A DNA stretch of 64,000 nt from Anagrus nilaparvatae (Eukaryota; Arthropoda; Insecta; Hymenoptera; Mymaridae): positions 868,001 through 932,000 of the forward strand of contig JAKSXM010000272.1 of the NCBI GenBank assembly GCA_022575985.1, written 5' to 3'. The notes under the pieces were generated by a model. That model worked only from the letters and a program-made list of their open reading frames with translations, was not told where the DNA came from and searched no databases. A program made the translations under genes and the position numbers. How positions within the stretch are numbered: position 1 is the first letter of the stretch; each line of letters begins with the position of its first letter. This document shows, in pieces, positions 33,519 to 45,402 of this stretch.

Positions 33519-35961
33519 ATGTTTCCACAAAATAAAAAAGCTGCAAGTAAAAATGTAGTGAAAAGCTATTGTAATCAAAAACACATTAAAGATATTAAAG
33601 TCGCTATTAACAAATTAAAAGGTTGGGCAGTTTACCAGAGAGCAGACACTTTAGATCTCTCTCATAAGGGTCCATTTGACGACGTGAAAAATACGATATT
33701 TAGATATGAAGCATTAACTTTGGATAAAAATGCTCCTCTAAAATGGGATAGGTCAGTAGACGAAAAAAATCGCGGGAACGCACCGTTTACATTACAAACC
33801 GCGTATACTGAGGTATCATATGACGAAATCAGAAATGTTTCTGCTATCACTTCGGAAAGTAGAGGCAATCTAGATAATAGTCAACATATCTCAGAAATAC
33901 GCGATATAAGATTAAATATTCCGAGCTCTACCAATAATAATGCAGTAAATACACAAATTACGACTCCGCCCCTGCCACCTAACCCGTCAACCCCTATTAG
34001 CGTAACTATAGCCCCAATCACGACAAGTGCAATAAATAATAATTTAATAAGACCAACTTATACTCAAGGAGGTCCTAGGGTACTTCTAGAATTGTAGGAT
34101 CTTCCACATTCATACAAGAAGATCCTTCAGGCCTAAGGGTCAACAAAAATTTATACCAAGGATTAAATATCCCTCGTATGACTATGTTCTATTTTTATAA
34201 CCAGCAATGCGCTTATAATTATATGAACTATAGAACACCCGCCTCACAATTCGAGACTATACCTGTAAGTAGACCTCCAATAAGGACTAATCAAAACCTT
34301 GATAGTTTTTATTGGGATTACGAAGGCATGAGAAGACTAGAAAATGCCACTTATAATTTGACTAGACCAAATCACGACGTGCCCTTAAGACAAACGTATG
34401 AACCAGAGAATGATGCAAATCTAATGGCACATTCAACACACAATGAAAACATAGAAGAAAATATCCTTGAAAATCAATGAAATCAAAATGAAATACCACA
34501 TAAAGAATCTGAACAAGAAAGGGCACGTTCACAAATTATAGCAGAATGGGAACTTTTGCCAGACGAACAAACAAAAGTTCACCAGGAAGCTCTAAGATTA
34601 AGCCAAGAAAGAGAGCGAATCGTAAATGAAAGACAAAATTTTATCCAAGCCCAAGTCAACGCAGAAATGTTAAGAATAAAAGAACTCATGAAAAGTATTA
34701 ATAAACAGCCAAAAGAAAGCTCGCGTAAGAATAACGTCATTTCGGATGAGGAATTATTAGACAGTGACAGCAGTAGTGAGTCAGTAGAAAGAGAAGGTCA
34801 TAAGAAGGTTAAGAAAACTCTTGAATTATCAGATGCTGCTAAGAAAGTTGCTACCAGGACCTTAAGGGACTGGACCTTGAAATTTGATGGTGATAAAGAA
34901 AAAGCATCTGATTCTCTCGATAAATTAAGTGACTGTCAAGAAAGCTCTGGTCTTACTTTCCAGCAAATAAAATATGCCTTATCGGCTATTTTAGACAAAC
35001 AAGCAGGCATATGGTATAGAACTGAGAAGAAAACTCTCAAGTCCTGGAATGAACTAGAACAAGCTTTTATCGACAGATTTATACCTCCTCGCGACGACGA
35101 AGACTATATAGACGAGCTTAAGAATCGGACCCAAGGTAAAAATGAAAATATGGCAACATTTTTATCGAAATTCAAAGCGATATCAGATAAACTAAAAGAA
35201 AAATTATCTGAAAGGCGTTTAGTTGAAATGGCGCTACGCGTTTTACACCCAGAGTACCAAAAATACATGGGTAATTACCAGCAAACTAATGAAATAACTA
35301 ACTTTAAGACTTTACTAGAATTAGGAAAAAAGCATGAACAAGCCACTGAAATATGCTCAAGATACACTGCTCCTAAGTCAAAAGACAAAATGATCATGCC
35401 AGAAGTCGCGTATGAAGAAAAATCAACAAAAACAAAAATTTTAGCAATTCAAACAAGCTCTAACCCGCCAACTCCCGTTACAACTACAGAAACAATTGCC
35501 AAGGGTAAAGGTCGTAAAAAGAGTAAGAAAAAGGTACAAAATAAAGAAACTGAACAAACAACGAAGTGGCTGCGATGACTACAGCTGGAAATAATATCCA
35601 ACAACAGCAAAAGCCTGCTCAGCAAGTGCAAAACCAGCAGCAGCAACAAAACCAGCAACAAGGTTTCCAACAAAATCAAATGCATCAGCCACGACCTCGT
35701 AGACCTAATTTTGCACAGAGCGGTTTCCAGCAACAGGTTAACTTGCCATTCTATCCTAGAATGCCAGGTGGACCACAATTTGCGACAAACCCCCCTCCAC
35801 AAAATTTTGACCCATATTATGCGGATCAAAACCAATGGCAAAATAATTACAGGCCTTACAACAGTATAACGTCCCACGCCAGAACTATCCTCAACAGAAC
35901 TATACTCAACAGTACATTAGAACCCCCTTCAGTGGTAATTGTACATTATGCTCTCAGGTAG
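33519..35961 (+). pseudogene. Gypsy gag region
   Basis: Gag forms the particle that packages element RNA. The first fragment starts at ATG 33519 (MFPQNKK; the frame is open a little upstream but only from TTG) and stops at 34097. After a frame change, a second frame runs to 35578 with one TGA at 34478-34480. It includes the conserved capsid-type region WTLKFDGDKEKASDSLDKL ... YRTEKKTLKSWNELEQAF (about 34870-35075) and FIPPRDDEDYIDELKNRTQG, which fits the retrotransposon Gag family. A Gln-rich tail (35566-35961) follows in another frame. At least two frameshifts and one stop, so not functional as a single Gag. Confidence 0.8.
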
Positions 35962-35981
35962 GACACAAGGCTAGAGCCTGC
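35940..35981 (+). pseudogene. Gypsy nucleocapsid zinc knuckle
   Basis: Encodes CTLCSQVGHKARAC, a perfect CX2CX4HX4C knuckle, in a different frame from the Gln-rich stretch just before it. A weaker CFGC block follows at about 36009. Places the Gag/NC end here. Confidence 0.8.
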
Positions 35982-36263
35982 CCTCAACTGGGAAATAGGT
36001 TAGTTTGTTTTGGATGTGATACGTCAGATGTAACTTTTCCCAATTGCCCCAGTTATTTAACAAAAAAGAATCAGGCTATGGGAAACTGGCAACAGGAGGG
36101 CGCAAGTGCTACAATGACCTCCAGTTCACAATAAACGGAGCGAGTAATAATAATTTTAAATTTAATAGAGTAAAATTCGATAATGAAAAAATAAATGTTA
36201 AATTAAATAAAAATAAGTTTTGAAGACGAAAATGAAATTGACCCCGATTATGCCCTTATAAGT

Positions 36264-36785
36264 ATGAAAGAAAAAGACGAATTGATAAAGGAATTTTTAA
36301 ATTATAAGAAAGAAACTAAAAGTCCTGAGAAAGATTATATTGACAAAGAAGTAATTGAAAATGAAATTATTGACCCTAAGAAAAATCACGGAGTTAAAAT
36401 AAATGGTGCTATTCCTAAATATCTATGGCCAAAACTGGAAAATGAACCATTAAGCTCTGAGATTAGAATAGGAGAATTAGTTTCTAAAATTAAAGAAACT
36501 TTGCCAGTAGATATGCGACCTCCTACTAACAATATAAGGAAAACGTCACGACAGCAAGAAACTGATGAAGCACCGGTACCAGCTGAAATCAGTGAAATTC
36601 TAGCTGATTTAAAAAGGTTAGATATTGCTGCTATGACGATAGATAATAGGTTATTTTTTGATATTGTTATAGGGAACGTTCATATTAAAGCATTATGTGA
36701 TACAGGATCCAATGGCTCGTATTTAGGCCCAAAATTTTATGAAAATTTTGAACATAATTTCAAGCCTTTAAATAATACAGCTATG
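36264..36785 (+). pseudogene. Gypsy protease, N-terminal part
   Basis: Opens at ATG 36264 with a charged linker, then IVIGNVHIKALCDTGSNGSY, in which DTG (36699-36707) is the catalytic motif of a retroviral-type aspartic protease that cleaves Gag-Pol. The frame is interrupted at 36786 by a palindromic insertion, and protease-like sequence resumes at about 38434 (residues such as DITYEMVLSIDF). The two halves are in different frames, so at least one frameshift exists besides the insertion. Confidence 0.75.
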
Positions 36786-38425
36786 CACACCAGTCTTGAA
36801 GGAAAATTTATCCGATCCAAAATGGTGACAAGAACGGATTGTTTCTACTCATTAAAGACACTTTGTACATGACAAAAACACCCGGGAAAAATCTGGAACT
36901 GCTGCGCTTTTTAAAAAATTCAAAAAAAACGTATTTTACATGCATACCTATACAAAACCTACACAATTTTAGGGTTCTTAAGAATTTTCATAGAATTTTT
37001 TTTTTGAATCAATACTATTCTGTTTTATTTATGATCCCAGGAAAAATATAGTAATCAAACATTAAAATTTTTGAAAAAATAATTAAATGATTATTCATAA
37101 GATTTTTTTAAGGGCAGTACTTTAATTTTATCCTGTACCTCTTACATGTGAATTTAGGTTTTTATTATGGTATCAATCATTCCTAAGCATTAAAAATTTT
37201 TCTTCACATTTATATTCCAGAAAAATATAATCTATTATCAAATAAAAATCGATTTCATGATTAGAGAAGTTTATAAAATGCTTAATTTATCAATTTTACT
37301 GATAACAGCCGACTGTAATATAAGATAAATATTGTTTAGTACGAAGTGACCGTTTCTAATATAATTATTCAAATATATTGTAATTGTAAAATTTCTCTCA
37401 GACTTAAAACTTTTTCATACATTATTTTCTGAAATTATATGTAGTTCTTGCACACAAAAAAACAGATTTAAATATTTATTTAGTCTTAGAATAATTATAT
37501 TCAACTCATTGAATTATTAGAATCCCAATTTTTTATATAAATGACATTTCAGTTTTGAGTTATTACACACTTATAACTTCTTTCTAAGCCTAAAAATTTT
37601 TTCAGCTATTATGTAATAATTACAGCATCATTTTTAAACATAAAATATAGAATTTGAAGAAATTTAAAGCATGTAGTCATTCAGAATTGCAATGTCATTT
37701 AGATAAAATATTGGAATTCTAATAATTAAATGAGTTGAAAATAATTATTATTACACTAAATTAATATTTAAATCTATTTTTCTGTGTGCAAGAACTACAT
37801 ATAATTTCGGAAAATAATGTCTGAAAAAGTTTTAAGTCTGAGAAAAATTTTACAATTACAATATATTTGAAATACTCCCTGGACCCTTGAATGAAAAAAT
37901 TGAGACTGCCGCCTGTTATCAGTGAAATTGATAAATTAAGCATTTTATAAACTTCTCTAATCATGAAATCGATTTTTATTTGATAATAGATTATATTTTT
38001 CTGGAATATAAATGTCAAGAAAAATTTTTAATGCTTTTGAATGATTGATACCATAATAAAAACCTAAATTCACATGTAAGAGGTACAGGAAAAATTAAAG
38101 TACTGCCCTTAAAGAAATCTTTATTTAATTATTTTTTCAAAAATTTTAATGTTTGATTACTATATTTTTCCTGGGATCATAAATAAAACAGAATAGTATT
38201 GATTCAAAAAAAAATTCTATGAAAATTCTTAAGAACCCTAAAATTGTGTAGGTTTTGTATAGGTATGCATGTAAAATACGTTTTTTTTTTAATTTTTTAA
38301 AAAGCGCAGCAGTTCCAGATTTTTCCCGGGTGTTTTTGTCATGTACAAAGTGTCTTTAATGAGTAGAAACAATCCGTTCTTGTCACCATTTTGGATCGGA
38401 TAAATTTTCCTTCAAGATTGGTGTG
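36786..38425. mobile_element. 1.64 kb palindromic element inside gypsy protease
   Basis: Arms of about 800 bp each, starting CACACCAGTCTTGAAGG and ending CCTTCAAGATTGGTGTG, meet near 37605. TATG flanks both sides (36782-36785 and 38426-38429), a probable 4-bp target duplication. The arms are very similar; the main differences lie near 37310-37380 against 37860-37920. No coding capacity and superfamily unknown. It is younger than the gypsy copy it interrupts. Confidence 0.75.
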
Positions 38426-38433
38426 TATGGTGA

Positions 38434-38955
38434 ATGCCACAGGACATTTTTTCCCCTATCGCTGAAAAATTAAGAGTAAGTTTCCATATAGATGGGTTAG
38501 ACGGTAATATTGATTTGAAAGTTGCGAAAGATATTACATATGAAATGGTCTTAAGTATAGATTTTACAATATTATTTAAAATTGAAGTATATGCGGCAGG
38601 ATATCAATGGAGAGTAAGAGATAATAACAAAAAATGGCATTGGTTTAGTACCAACGACAATACAAATAATTTACAACTATACAGAGAATTTGCGGGTATT
38701 GAGGAAATTACAATTGATCAGAAACAAGAAATTGATAAAGTTTTAAAAGAATGTCTCCCCCCACTCCCATGCCCTTAGAAAAAACACACTTAATTAAACA
38801 TAAAATTAGGGTGAAACCTGATGCTATCCCAGTAAGACACAAAATAAGACGTATGTCACCAAAATTATTGGACCTAGCGATTGAGGAAGCTAAAAAATGG
38901 ATCAACCTAGATGTAGTCGAATATTCTAACAGTTCTTGGTGCAGTGCAACATTAA
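38434..38955 (+). pseudogene. Gypsy protease C-terminus to RT N-terminus
   Basis: The frame from ATG 38434 carries the protease end and linker (to 38778). A second frame overlapping its end reads HLIKHKIRVKPDAIPVRHKI and IEEAKKWINLDVVEYSNSSW, the entry region of gypsy RTs. It is cut at 38955 by a TTAA-flanked MITE; RT resumes at 39687. Confidence 0.75.
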
Positions 38956-39682
38956 GGGTACATTCTCCCAGCGTTGAAATTGAAAATCAATTTTTTTTTT
39001 TTAATTGATTTGTGTTCAAAAAGTATTCAAGAATATGAAAAAAAAATTTTAATTGAATCCCGCAAATAATAAAGAAACGACAGCGCCTAAAAGTGAAATT
39101 ATTAGTATGCAAGAATACAAGATCCGAAACTTTAAACGCGTTTTTCTCAAAACGAACTCTTTGAAAACGGCCCACACGATAACAAAAAAACTATTGGTCC
39201 GATTTCAATTTTTTTTTTTTAATCGATTTATTATAAAATTCTAAAGGCGTTTCTCTAAGATAAACCTGATCGGAAGATTATTTTGGTCTGTAGGCTCCGT
39301 TTTCAGGGTGAAAATACGGTCCAATTTTGACTTTTTTCTATTTACCTTCATAAATTTTTTAATTTTCAATATTTTTCATATATCCTAGAGGAGTGCCACC
39401 AAAAACTCATGTACTTTATGGTGTTTTATTTTTTTTTATTTTAGACGATTCTAAACCGAGTTATGATTTGGGCCAATTTGGAACTTTTTTTTTAGACACC
39501 ATCTTCAGCGCCATCTAATAATATTTAAAAAAAATAATAAAATAAAAAATAAATTTTTTTTTGTGTTTATTATGAGTGTATAAAATAGCTGTAAAAAAAT
39601 CTTTTTATTATTCAATATAGTTTTTGAGAAAATTCATTAGAAAAATTACGTTATTTTTACTCAAAACTGGGAGAATGTACCC
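38956..39682. mobile_element. 727-bp MITE with TTAA duplication (GGGTACATTCTCCCAG ends)
   Basis: Begins GGGTACATTCTCCCAG and ends CTGGGAGAATGTACCC, exact complements, with TTAA on both sides (38952-38955 and 39683-39686). The TTAA target points to piggyBac-type mobilisation. Inside, ACTTTAAACGCGTTT (about 39127) is shared with the MITE at 58386-59093. Part of the end motif also appears near 19663 (GAAGAATGTACCC). No transposase. It splits the gypsy RT domain. Confidence 0.85.
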
Positions 39683-39686
39683 TTAA

Positions 39687-40840
39687 TGGTTCCTAGTAAA
39701 CCAGCAGGAACCTAGAGGATGTGCGTGGACTATCGTGACCTTAATAAGGTGACTGAAAAAGATTCATATCCATTACCACATTTGGACGCTTCTTCGGATA
39801 AGCTCAGAAAAGCTCGTTTTCTGTCCAAGATCGATTTATTCAAAGCCTTCCACCAATGCCCCCTAGAGGAAACATCAAAAATGTACACTGCTTTTGCACA
39901 CCCAAGGCTTGGTTTACTCCAATTCACCAGAATACCGTTTGGAGTTACGGACGGACCAAAAACCTTCCAAAGATTAATGGATCGCATTATTACACCTGAC
40001 CTTGAACAATTTGTGTTGACATATCAAGATGACATAGTCATAGCAACTGAAACTTTTGAACAGCACCTGCATTATCTTAGAATTGTCTTGAAAAAGTTGG
40101 TGGACGCTGGACTTCCAATTAACCCCGATAAATGTGATTTTGATTGCAAAGAAATTTTATATTTAGGATTTATCTTAGATGCAAACGGGCTAAGACCTTA
40201 TAAAGAGAAAATAAGACCAGTTTTGGAATACCCAGCCCCCACTAACTTAAAAGAGCTCAGACGATTTTTGGGTATAGTAGGATGGTATTCAAGATTTATC
40301 GACAAAGTTGCAGAGTTAAAATTACCCTTGGTAAAATTATTACACAAAGATGTTAAATGGACTTGGGGCGAAGAGCAACAAGAATCTTTTGAAAAATTAA
40401 AAATGGCCTTAGTAAGTACACCTGTATTAGCTAGGCCAGATTTTTCAAAAAGATTCACAGTACAAACAGACGCCAGTGACGAATCTTTGGGTGCTGTTTT
40501 AACTCAACAACACAACGACGGTGAACACCCAATCGTCTATATAAGTCGAGTGTTAAGCAAAAAAATTATAAGAAAAAAATTATAGCGCCACCGAACGAGA
40601 ATGTTTAGCACTAATTTGGGCCATAAAAAGGTTTAGACCTTATTTAGAAGGTTATAATTTTACTGCCATAACCGAACACTCTAGTCTAAAATGGCTGAAT
40701 AAATTAAAAGAACCTACAGGACGCTTAGCACGTTGGGCCCTAGAACTGCAACAATGGGATTTCGACATTCAACTTCGGAAAGGTTGCTGAAATTATGTTC
40801 CTGACGCCTTATCTTGAATTTCATATAAAGAATTAACAGA
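39687..40840 (+). pseudogene. Gypsy reverse transcriptase and RNase H
   Basis: Copies element RNA and degrades the template. After the MITE the frame has one TAG (39713-39715), then is open 39719-40585. Motifs, counted from ATG 39719: CVDYRDLNKV (2-11), motif A LSKIDLFKAFHQ (D39), motif B FGVTDGPKTFQ (74-84), motif C YQDD (102-105) where YLDD or YVDD is usual, LRRFLGIVGWYSRFI (180-194) and the RNase H start TVQTDASDESLGAVL (D251). After a frameshift near 40585 RNase H continues with RECLALIWAIKRFRPYLEG and ITEHSSLKWL, where Glu replaces the usual Asp of the TDH box. Two further stops (40788, 40816) mark decay. Confidence 0.85.
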
Positions 40841-40886
40841 CCAATGTAAAGAAGATGAATTAGACTTTTTAACCATATTAGAAGAA

Positions 40887-42143
40887 ATGAACGACAAATG
40901 CTATTTACGTAGATTAGAAAAAATAAAAACTTGGCCCTGGAAATTCCCTGACTGGCAAATTCACGACAACAGAATTTATATACACCGAAAAGATTATCTC
41001 CTAGACCCAGTAAGTGGCGAGGACAATAATTGGAAGTTAGTTTTGCCCTTAGAGTGGCGACAAAGAGCTTTAAACGAAGTTCATCATGAACCATTCACAG
41101 GTCACTATGGAATCGCAAAAACTTACTACAGACTAGCGAGAACTTATTTTTTGGCAGGAATGTACCACGATACCTTAGAATACGATACTAGCTGTATAGA
41201 ATGCCAAAGGCATAAGTCTGTGCAGACAGGCCCACAAGGTCTTATGGGTAAACGTATCGTGGAAACACCCTGGACGGTCGTAGCAGCCGACTGCATGGAA
41301 TTTCCTAGGAGCAAAAGTGGATTTAAATACCTGGTTGTTTTTCAAAACTTGCTTACTAAAATGATAGAATTAAAACCGCTTAGAAAACAAGACGGTAAAA
41401 ATAGAGCACAAGAGTTCGAAGAACTAATATTATTTAGATGGGAAACTCAAGAATATTTTTTAGTAAATAATGGCAAAGAATTCGATAACGACTTGGTAAA
41501 AAAGCGTTTAAACGAATATGGCGTAAGGTTTATAACCACCACCCCCCCTACTTCCCCCAAGCAAACGTTGTCGAACTCCAAAACCGTAACCTAAAAACCA
41601 TTATCAGAATATTCATAGGGTCAGACCATCGAAATTGGGACCTTCACTTGCATGAATTTAGGCATGCGGTAAAAACTGCTAAACAAGAATCAAATAAAGT
41701 TTCCCCTGCGTTTTTAAATTATGGAAGACAACCAAAACCAGTTAAAAGTTTACTTCGAAAAATAATTAGAAAATGATAAAAATACGATAGAAGTACATAA
41801 GTTAGACCCCGAATTATGGAAAGATAGGTTAAAAAGATTGAAATTTTTAAGGGACTTAGTAGCTAAATATATCGACGACGCTAGAGAAAAGAAAAAATTA
41901 AATTACGATAAAGGTAGGAAGGATGTAATTTTTAGGGAGGGGGAAATGCTTCTTAGAAAGACCCAGTGTTTATCTTCAACGGATAAACATTTTGCCGCGA
42001 AGCTTGCCCCTAGAAACGAAGAACCTACAAAAATCACTAAAGTATTGTCAACTAACACTTATGAAGTAGACTCTCCCGGTAGATTACCCAAAGTTCACGT
42101 ATCACAGCTACGTCGATTTAAACTTCCCTTCCAAATTAACTAA
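40887..42143 (+). pseudogene. Gypsy integrase region
   Basis: Inserts element cDNA into the chromosome. The first frame (40887-41594) has the HHCC zinc domain (HHEPFTGHYG with H67 and H73; CIEC at C103 and C106), then the catalytic core with AADCMEFP (D135). The second core acidic residue is lost: VNNGKEF (193-199) has Asn where DNG is expected. After a frameshift near 41570 the third core segment continues to about 41760 and, in yet another frame, the C-terminal part (41838-42143) ends KVHVSQLRRF. Order and spacing are typical of Ty3/gypsy. Not functional. Confidence 0.82.
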
Positions 42144-42180
42144 AATAAATTAAAATTAATAAATAATAACCAAAATATTA

Positions 42181-42333
42181 ATGACAATTTCAGAGGAAAT
42201 GATAATGGACCTAACGGCAGAAGAAAAATTGTGGTGGGATCTACAGGAGAGTGTAGACAAGGAGGACCTCTACTCCGAGGCAACAACCCCTCCTATGACA
42301 CCCGATTCCTATAACGGCCTACGACGACCTTGA
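42181..42333 (+). CDS. 50-codon ORF after gypsy integrase
   Basis: ATG 42181 to TGA 42331-42333; acidic, with WWDLQESVDKEDLYSE and a Thr/Pro-rich tail. Lies between integrase and the 3' direct repeat. No family recognised; may be a chance frame or a remnant of the Pol C-terminus. Confidence 0.25.
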   Translation: MTISEEMIMDLTAEEKLWWDLQESVDKEDLYSEATTPPMTPDSYNGLRRP

Positions 42334-42508
42334 CCCCACCAAAAACGACCCAGTCCCCACAACTAGAACAGTTAGGAGACCGGACTTTCGCCCTAGACCC
42401 TTGTCACGACAATAAACTCCGAGCATACAACATATAATATTTAAATGGTGTGATGTTACCAACTAAAATCACGGGTACGGTGAAGAAACTCACAATGGCA
42501 GAAAAACT

Positions 42509-43553
42509 TGGTTACAAACGCATAAAAATAAAAAAATTAATTTTAAATTAAATCTAACGAGCCGCCAAAAATCTATATTAAAAATATCAATTTTATATTA
42601 TAAAAATTTAATGCAATATACATAAATCGACACACAGGCATACATCAATAAAATCCTGATCAAGTCAAGATTAGGAAGAAAGTGGGGAGAAAGAAGAAGC
42701 CGGAATGGCACGTGTCAAAGAGGACATTCGACGATTAGCTACCTGGTATATAGGTCGCGATTTTGATTATATAATGATAGCTTTCATTTTTATTAATCTA
42801 GTCGTCGTCCAGTTTAATTAATATTTAAAAAGATTGTTTTAAATAAGATTTTTGTTAAACTGATAAAGAATTTATAGTTGTCGTGAAAAATATAGAAAGT
42901 TTTGAATAGGAATTGATAAAAAGGATTTATAATAAAATGTCGATAGACTCTTTTTCAAGTGCACAAGTTTATACTTATATTCACATATAGTAATTTTTAT
43001 GAACACGAGGTGTTATATTTTATTCTCATCGTGAAGATCAATTTTTAATAAGATCCAAGAAAGCGTCAATAAAATTACATAATATAAATTAATAAAAAGA
43101 AGATTAATTATCAATCATAATTCAAGATGTCAGAAATTAACGATTTCGGAGTTCAAGATAATATATACGAAGAAGGTAGGTCTTCGACTCCTAATTAAGT
43201 GAATACAGTGTGTGTGTCGCGATATTAAAATAATTGTAATAATTTAACTAAATGAAAGACAATTAATTAATTAAATTTTTGATAAAGGAAATTTTTAGTT
43301 TATAGTTTAATTATTTGTAATTTTGAATAAAGTTTATAATTTAGTGTGTTAAGTAAAATTTATAAGTGTTAAATTTATTTAATTAAAAATAATAGCATCT
43401 CTTCCTTTTCTACGAAAATTCCCCCGAGTTTGATAACTATTCTCTATCTCATTTCAGCTTATGGTATATATTGGTAAGCCCCGCGCATAGCAACGAACAC
43501 GCGATTTTAATAAAGGTAAAATTAATGATAAATTCTTAATGACATTCTTTCCG
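42509..43553 (+). repeat. Putative 3' LTR of the gypsy element
   Basis: Same sequence as 24663-25711 with scattered differences, including a 13-bp loss near 42706. Begins TGGTTACAAACGC and ends at TTTCCGGA, after which similarity is lost. It keeps the 23-codon frame (43127-43198) and the TATATAA and AATAAA words. Divergence of a few percent indicates an old insertion, in line with the decay of gag-pol. Confidence 0.55.
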
Positions 43554-43929
43554 GAAATAATCACATTACAGCACCTTAATTTTTATATTAAGCGACACCG
43601 CTTCACGCACGTTATTAGTAATTATACTGAGCAAAGCTCAGAGTGAAGCTCTGAGTTGAGCTCAGTCTATTCCCGCGACAGAATGTCGAGTATGCGTGCA
43701 CGATAACTCTTTAATGATATTGCCGATTGGCTTCAAAATTTTACAGATGGTTTCAAATGAGACAAAGACAAACTGATTTGTAGCCAATTTAGTACGCACA
43801 TTTAAGAATAATAGCGAAAAATCTAACTCCTCATCAAAAAATTACATTTTTTTAAATTTTAATATTGAGAGTTTCGATACTTACGAATAAAAAAAGTCTT
43901 TTTACATTATCTAGGGGTATTCGAGGTTG
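43554..43929. other. Short spacer with a GAGCTC-type palindrome
   Basis: Contains GAGCAAAGCTCAGAGTGAAG and the mirrored CTCTGAGTTGAGCTCAG (about 43629-43667), and ends in the satellite array. No coding signal. Confidence 0.4.
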
Positions 43930-44574
43930 AAAAAAACATTTTTATTAATAAAATTTTTAATTTTTAAACCCAACATATTTTCCAAGATGGTGGATTGAAA
44001 AACTTGAAAAAATCCACTTTTCACATTAAAAGGGAGATTTTTTATGGCGAGAAAAATGAATTTTACATGGAAAATATTTAATTTTTCAACCCAACATGTT
44101 TTACGATTTTCCAAGATGGCGGACCATAAAACTTAAAATAATCAACTTTTAAGTTTACCAGGGGGTTTTTTAGGGTGAGAAAAATGAATTTTAAGTGGGA
44201 AATATTTAATTTTTCAACCCAACATATTTTCCAATTTTCCAAGATGGCGGTCTGAAAAATTTGAAACAATCAACTTTTCATATTACAACGGGATTATTTA
44301 GAGCGAAGAAACTGAATTTTGGATGAAAAATATTGAATTTTTTAATCTAACATATTTTCCAATTTTCCAAGACCATTAAACTTAAAAAAATTAACTTTTA
44401 ACTTTACAAGGGGGTTTTTAAGGCGAGAAAAATGAATTTTGGGTGGAAAATATTTAATTTTTCAACAACATATTTACCGATTTTACAAGATGGCGGACTT
44501 AAAACTTGAAAAAATCAACTTTTCATATTATAAGAAGGTTTTTTAAAGCAAAAAATTGAATTTTTAGTGGAAAT

Positions 44575-44682
44575 TGATATACACTCATATACACTCATAT
44601 CCCCAGGATAAACTTATTTATATTTTATATTTTATATTTATATTTACGTATCCTTGGATAAAACCTCAGGATACGCGACACA
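44575..44682 (-). mobile_element. Fragment of the TGTGTTACGTAT LTR-like family
   Basis: On the minus strand it begins TGTGTCGCGTATCCTGAGG and contains AAGTTTATCCTGGGGATAT, matching the start of 13437-14342. It ends in TATATCA, about 108 bp, and sits within a satellite unit. Confidence 0.55.
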
Positions 44683-44950
44683 TTCAATTTTGCAAATCAA
44701 CATATTTTCCAATTTTCCAAGATGGTAAATTGAAAAAATTTAAAAAATATTTTTTTACATTACAAGGAAGTTTTTTAAGTATAAAAAATTGAATTTTAGG
44801 TAAAAAATATTAAATTTTTCAACCCAACTTATTTTCCGATTTTCCAAAATGGCGGACCATAAAACTTAATTAATATTAAATTTTTTATTTAATTTTATTT
44901 TTCATTTTTAGTTATTACATTAATCAAAAATAATAATATATATATACTTA

Positions 44951-45402
44951 GAAAATATTTGGGCGATTAATAGAAATAACTAAAAATTTAATATTAAATA
45001 GATCGTAGACCCGCAACCGGTTATTCCATTCATTTCATATATAAGGAACAAATGGCTATAGTATTTCGCAAGTGATAAAATAGGCATTTGTTCTCTCTGT
45101 AAGAAAAATTAAAGACATTATACACCAGCGTCTGTGGCACACACCAACACACTCAGCCACACTGAGGAGATCTATGTGTTAGTGCTGATCGAAACGCTGC
45201 AGGTACTTTCTGTACCTACATTAACAACCGCGTATTTTAAAAAAATAATTTTTAAATGAATTTCAAAAATTATATAATATTGCCGCTTGATATGTCTTAA
45301 TAAAAAAAGAGATGTAATTTAAAACATACACATATCGAGATAGGGCAATTTAATTTGATATGATTCATTTAACGATTATGCCCAGTACAGGTCAATAAAA
45401 TT
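44951..45402. mobile_element. 452-bp block between 25-bp direct repeats, related to 61120-61395
   Basis: An AT-rich 25-base word (44926-44950) recurs at 45403-45427, bracketing the block. Within it, GTGTTAGTGCTGATCGAAAC, TACTTTCTGTACC and neighbouring words match, in reverse, the sequence at 61176-61385. No coding capacity. Confidence 0.45.

Larger units (their letters stand above)
24663..43553 (+). mobile_element. Ty3/gypsy LTR retrotransposon, broken and invaded by other elements
   Basis: Domain order along the plus strand is Gag, zinc knuckle, aspartic protease, RT, RNase H, integrase, which defines Ty3/gypsy. No env-like frame follows. Direct repeats at 24663-25711 and 42509-43553 are read as LTRs. 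The reading frame is broken by stops and frameshifts in every domain. Three insertions divide it: the R1-clade LINE in the leader, a 1.64 kb palindrome in protease and a 727-bp TTAA MITE at the start of RT. The gag-pol identity is secure; the outer limits depend on the LTR interpretation. Confidence 0.6.

Noticed and set aside
35449..35877. Leu-rich minus-strand frame opposite the gypsy Gln-rich region
   Set aside because: It is the antisense of CAG/CAA repeats, which gives Leu-rich shadows.
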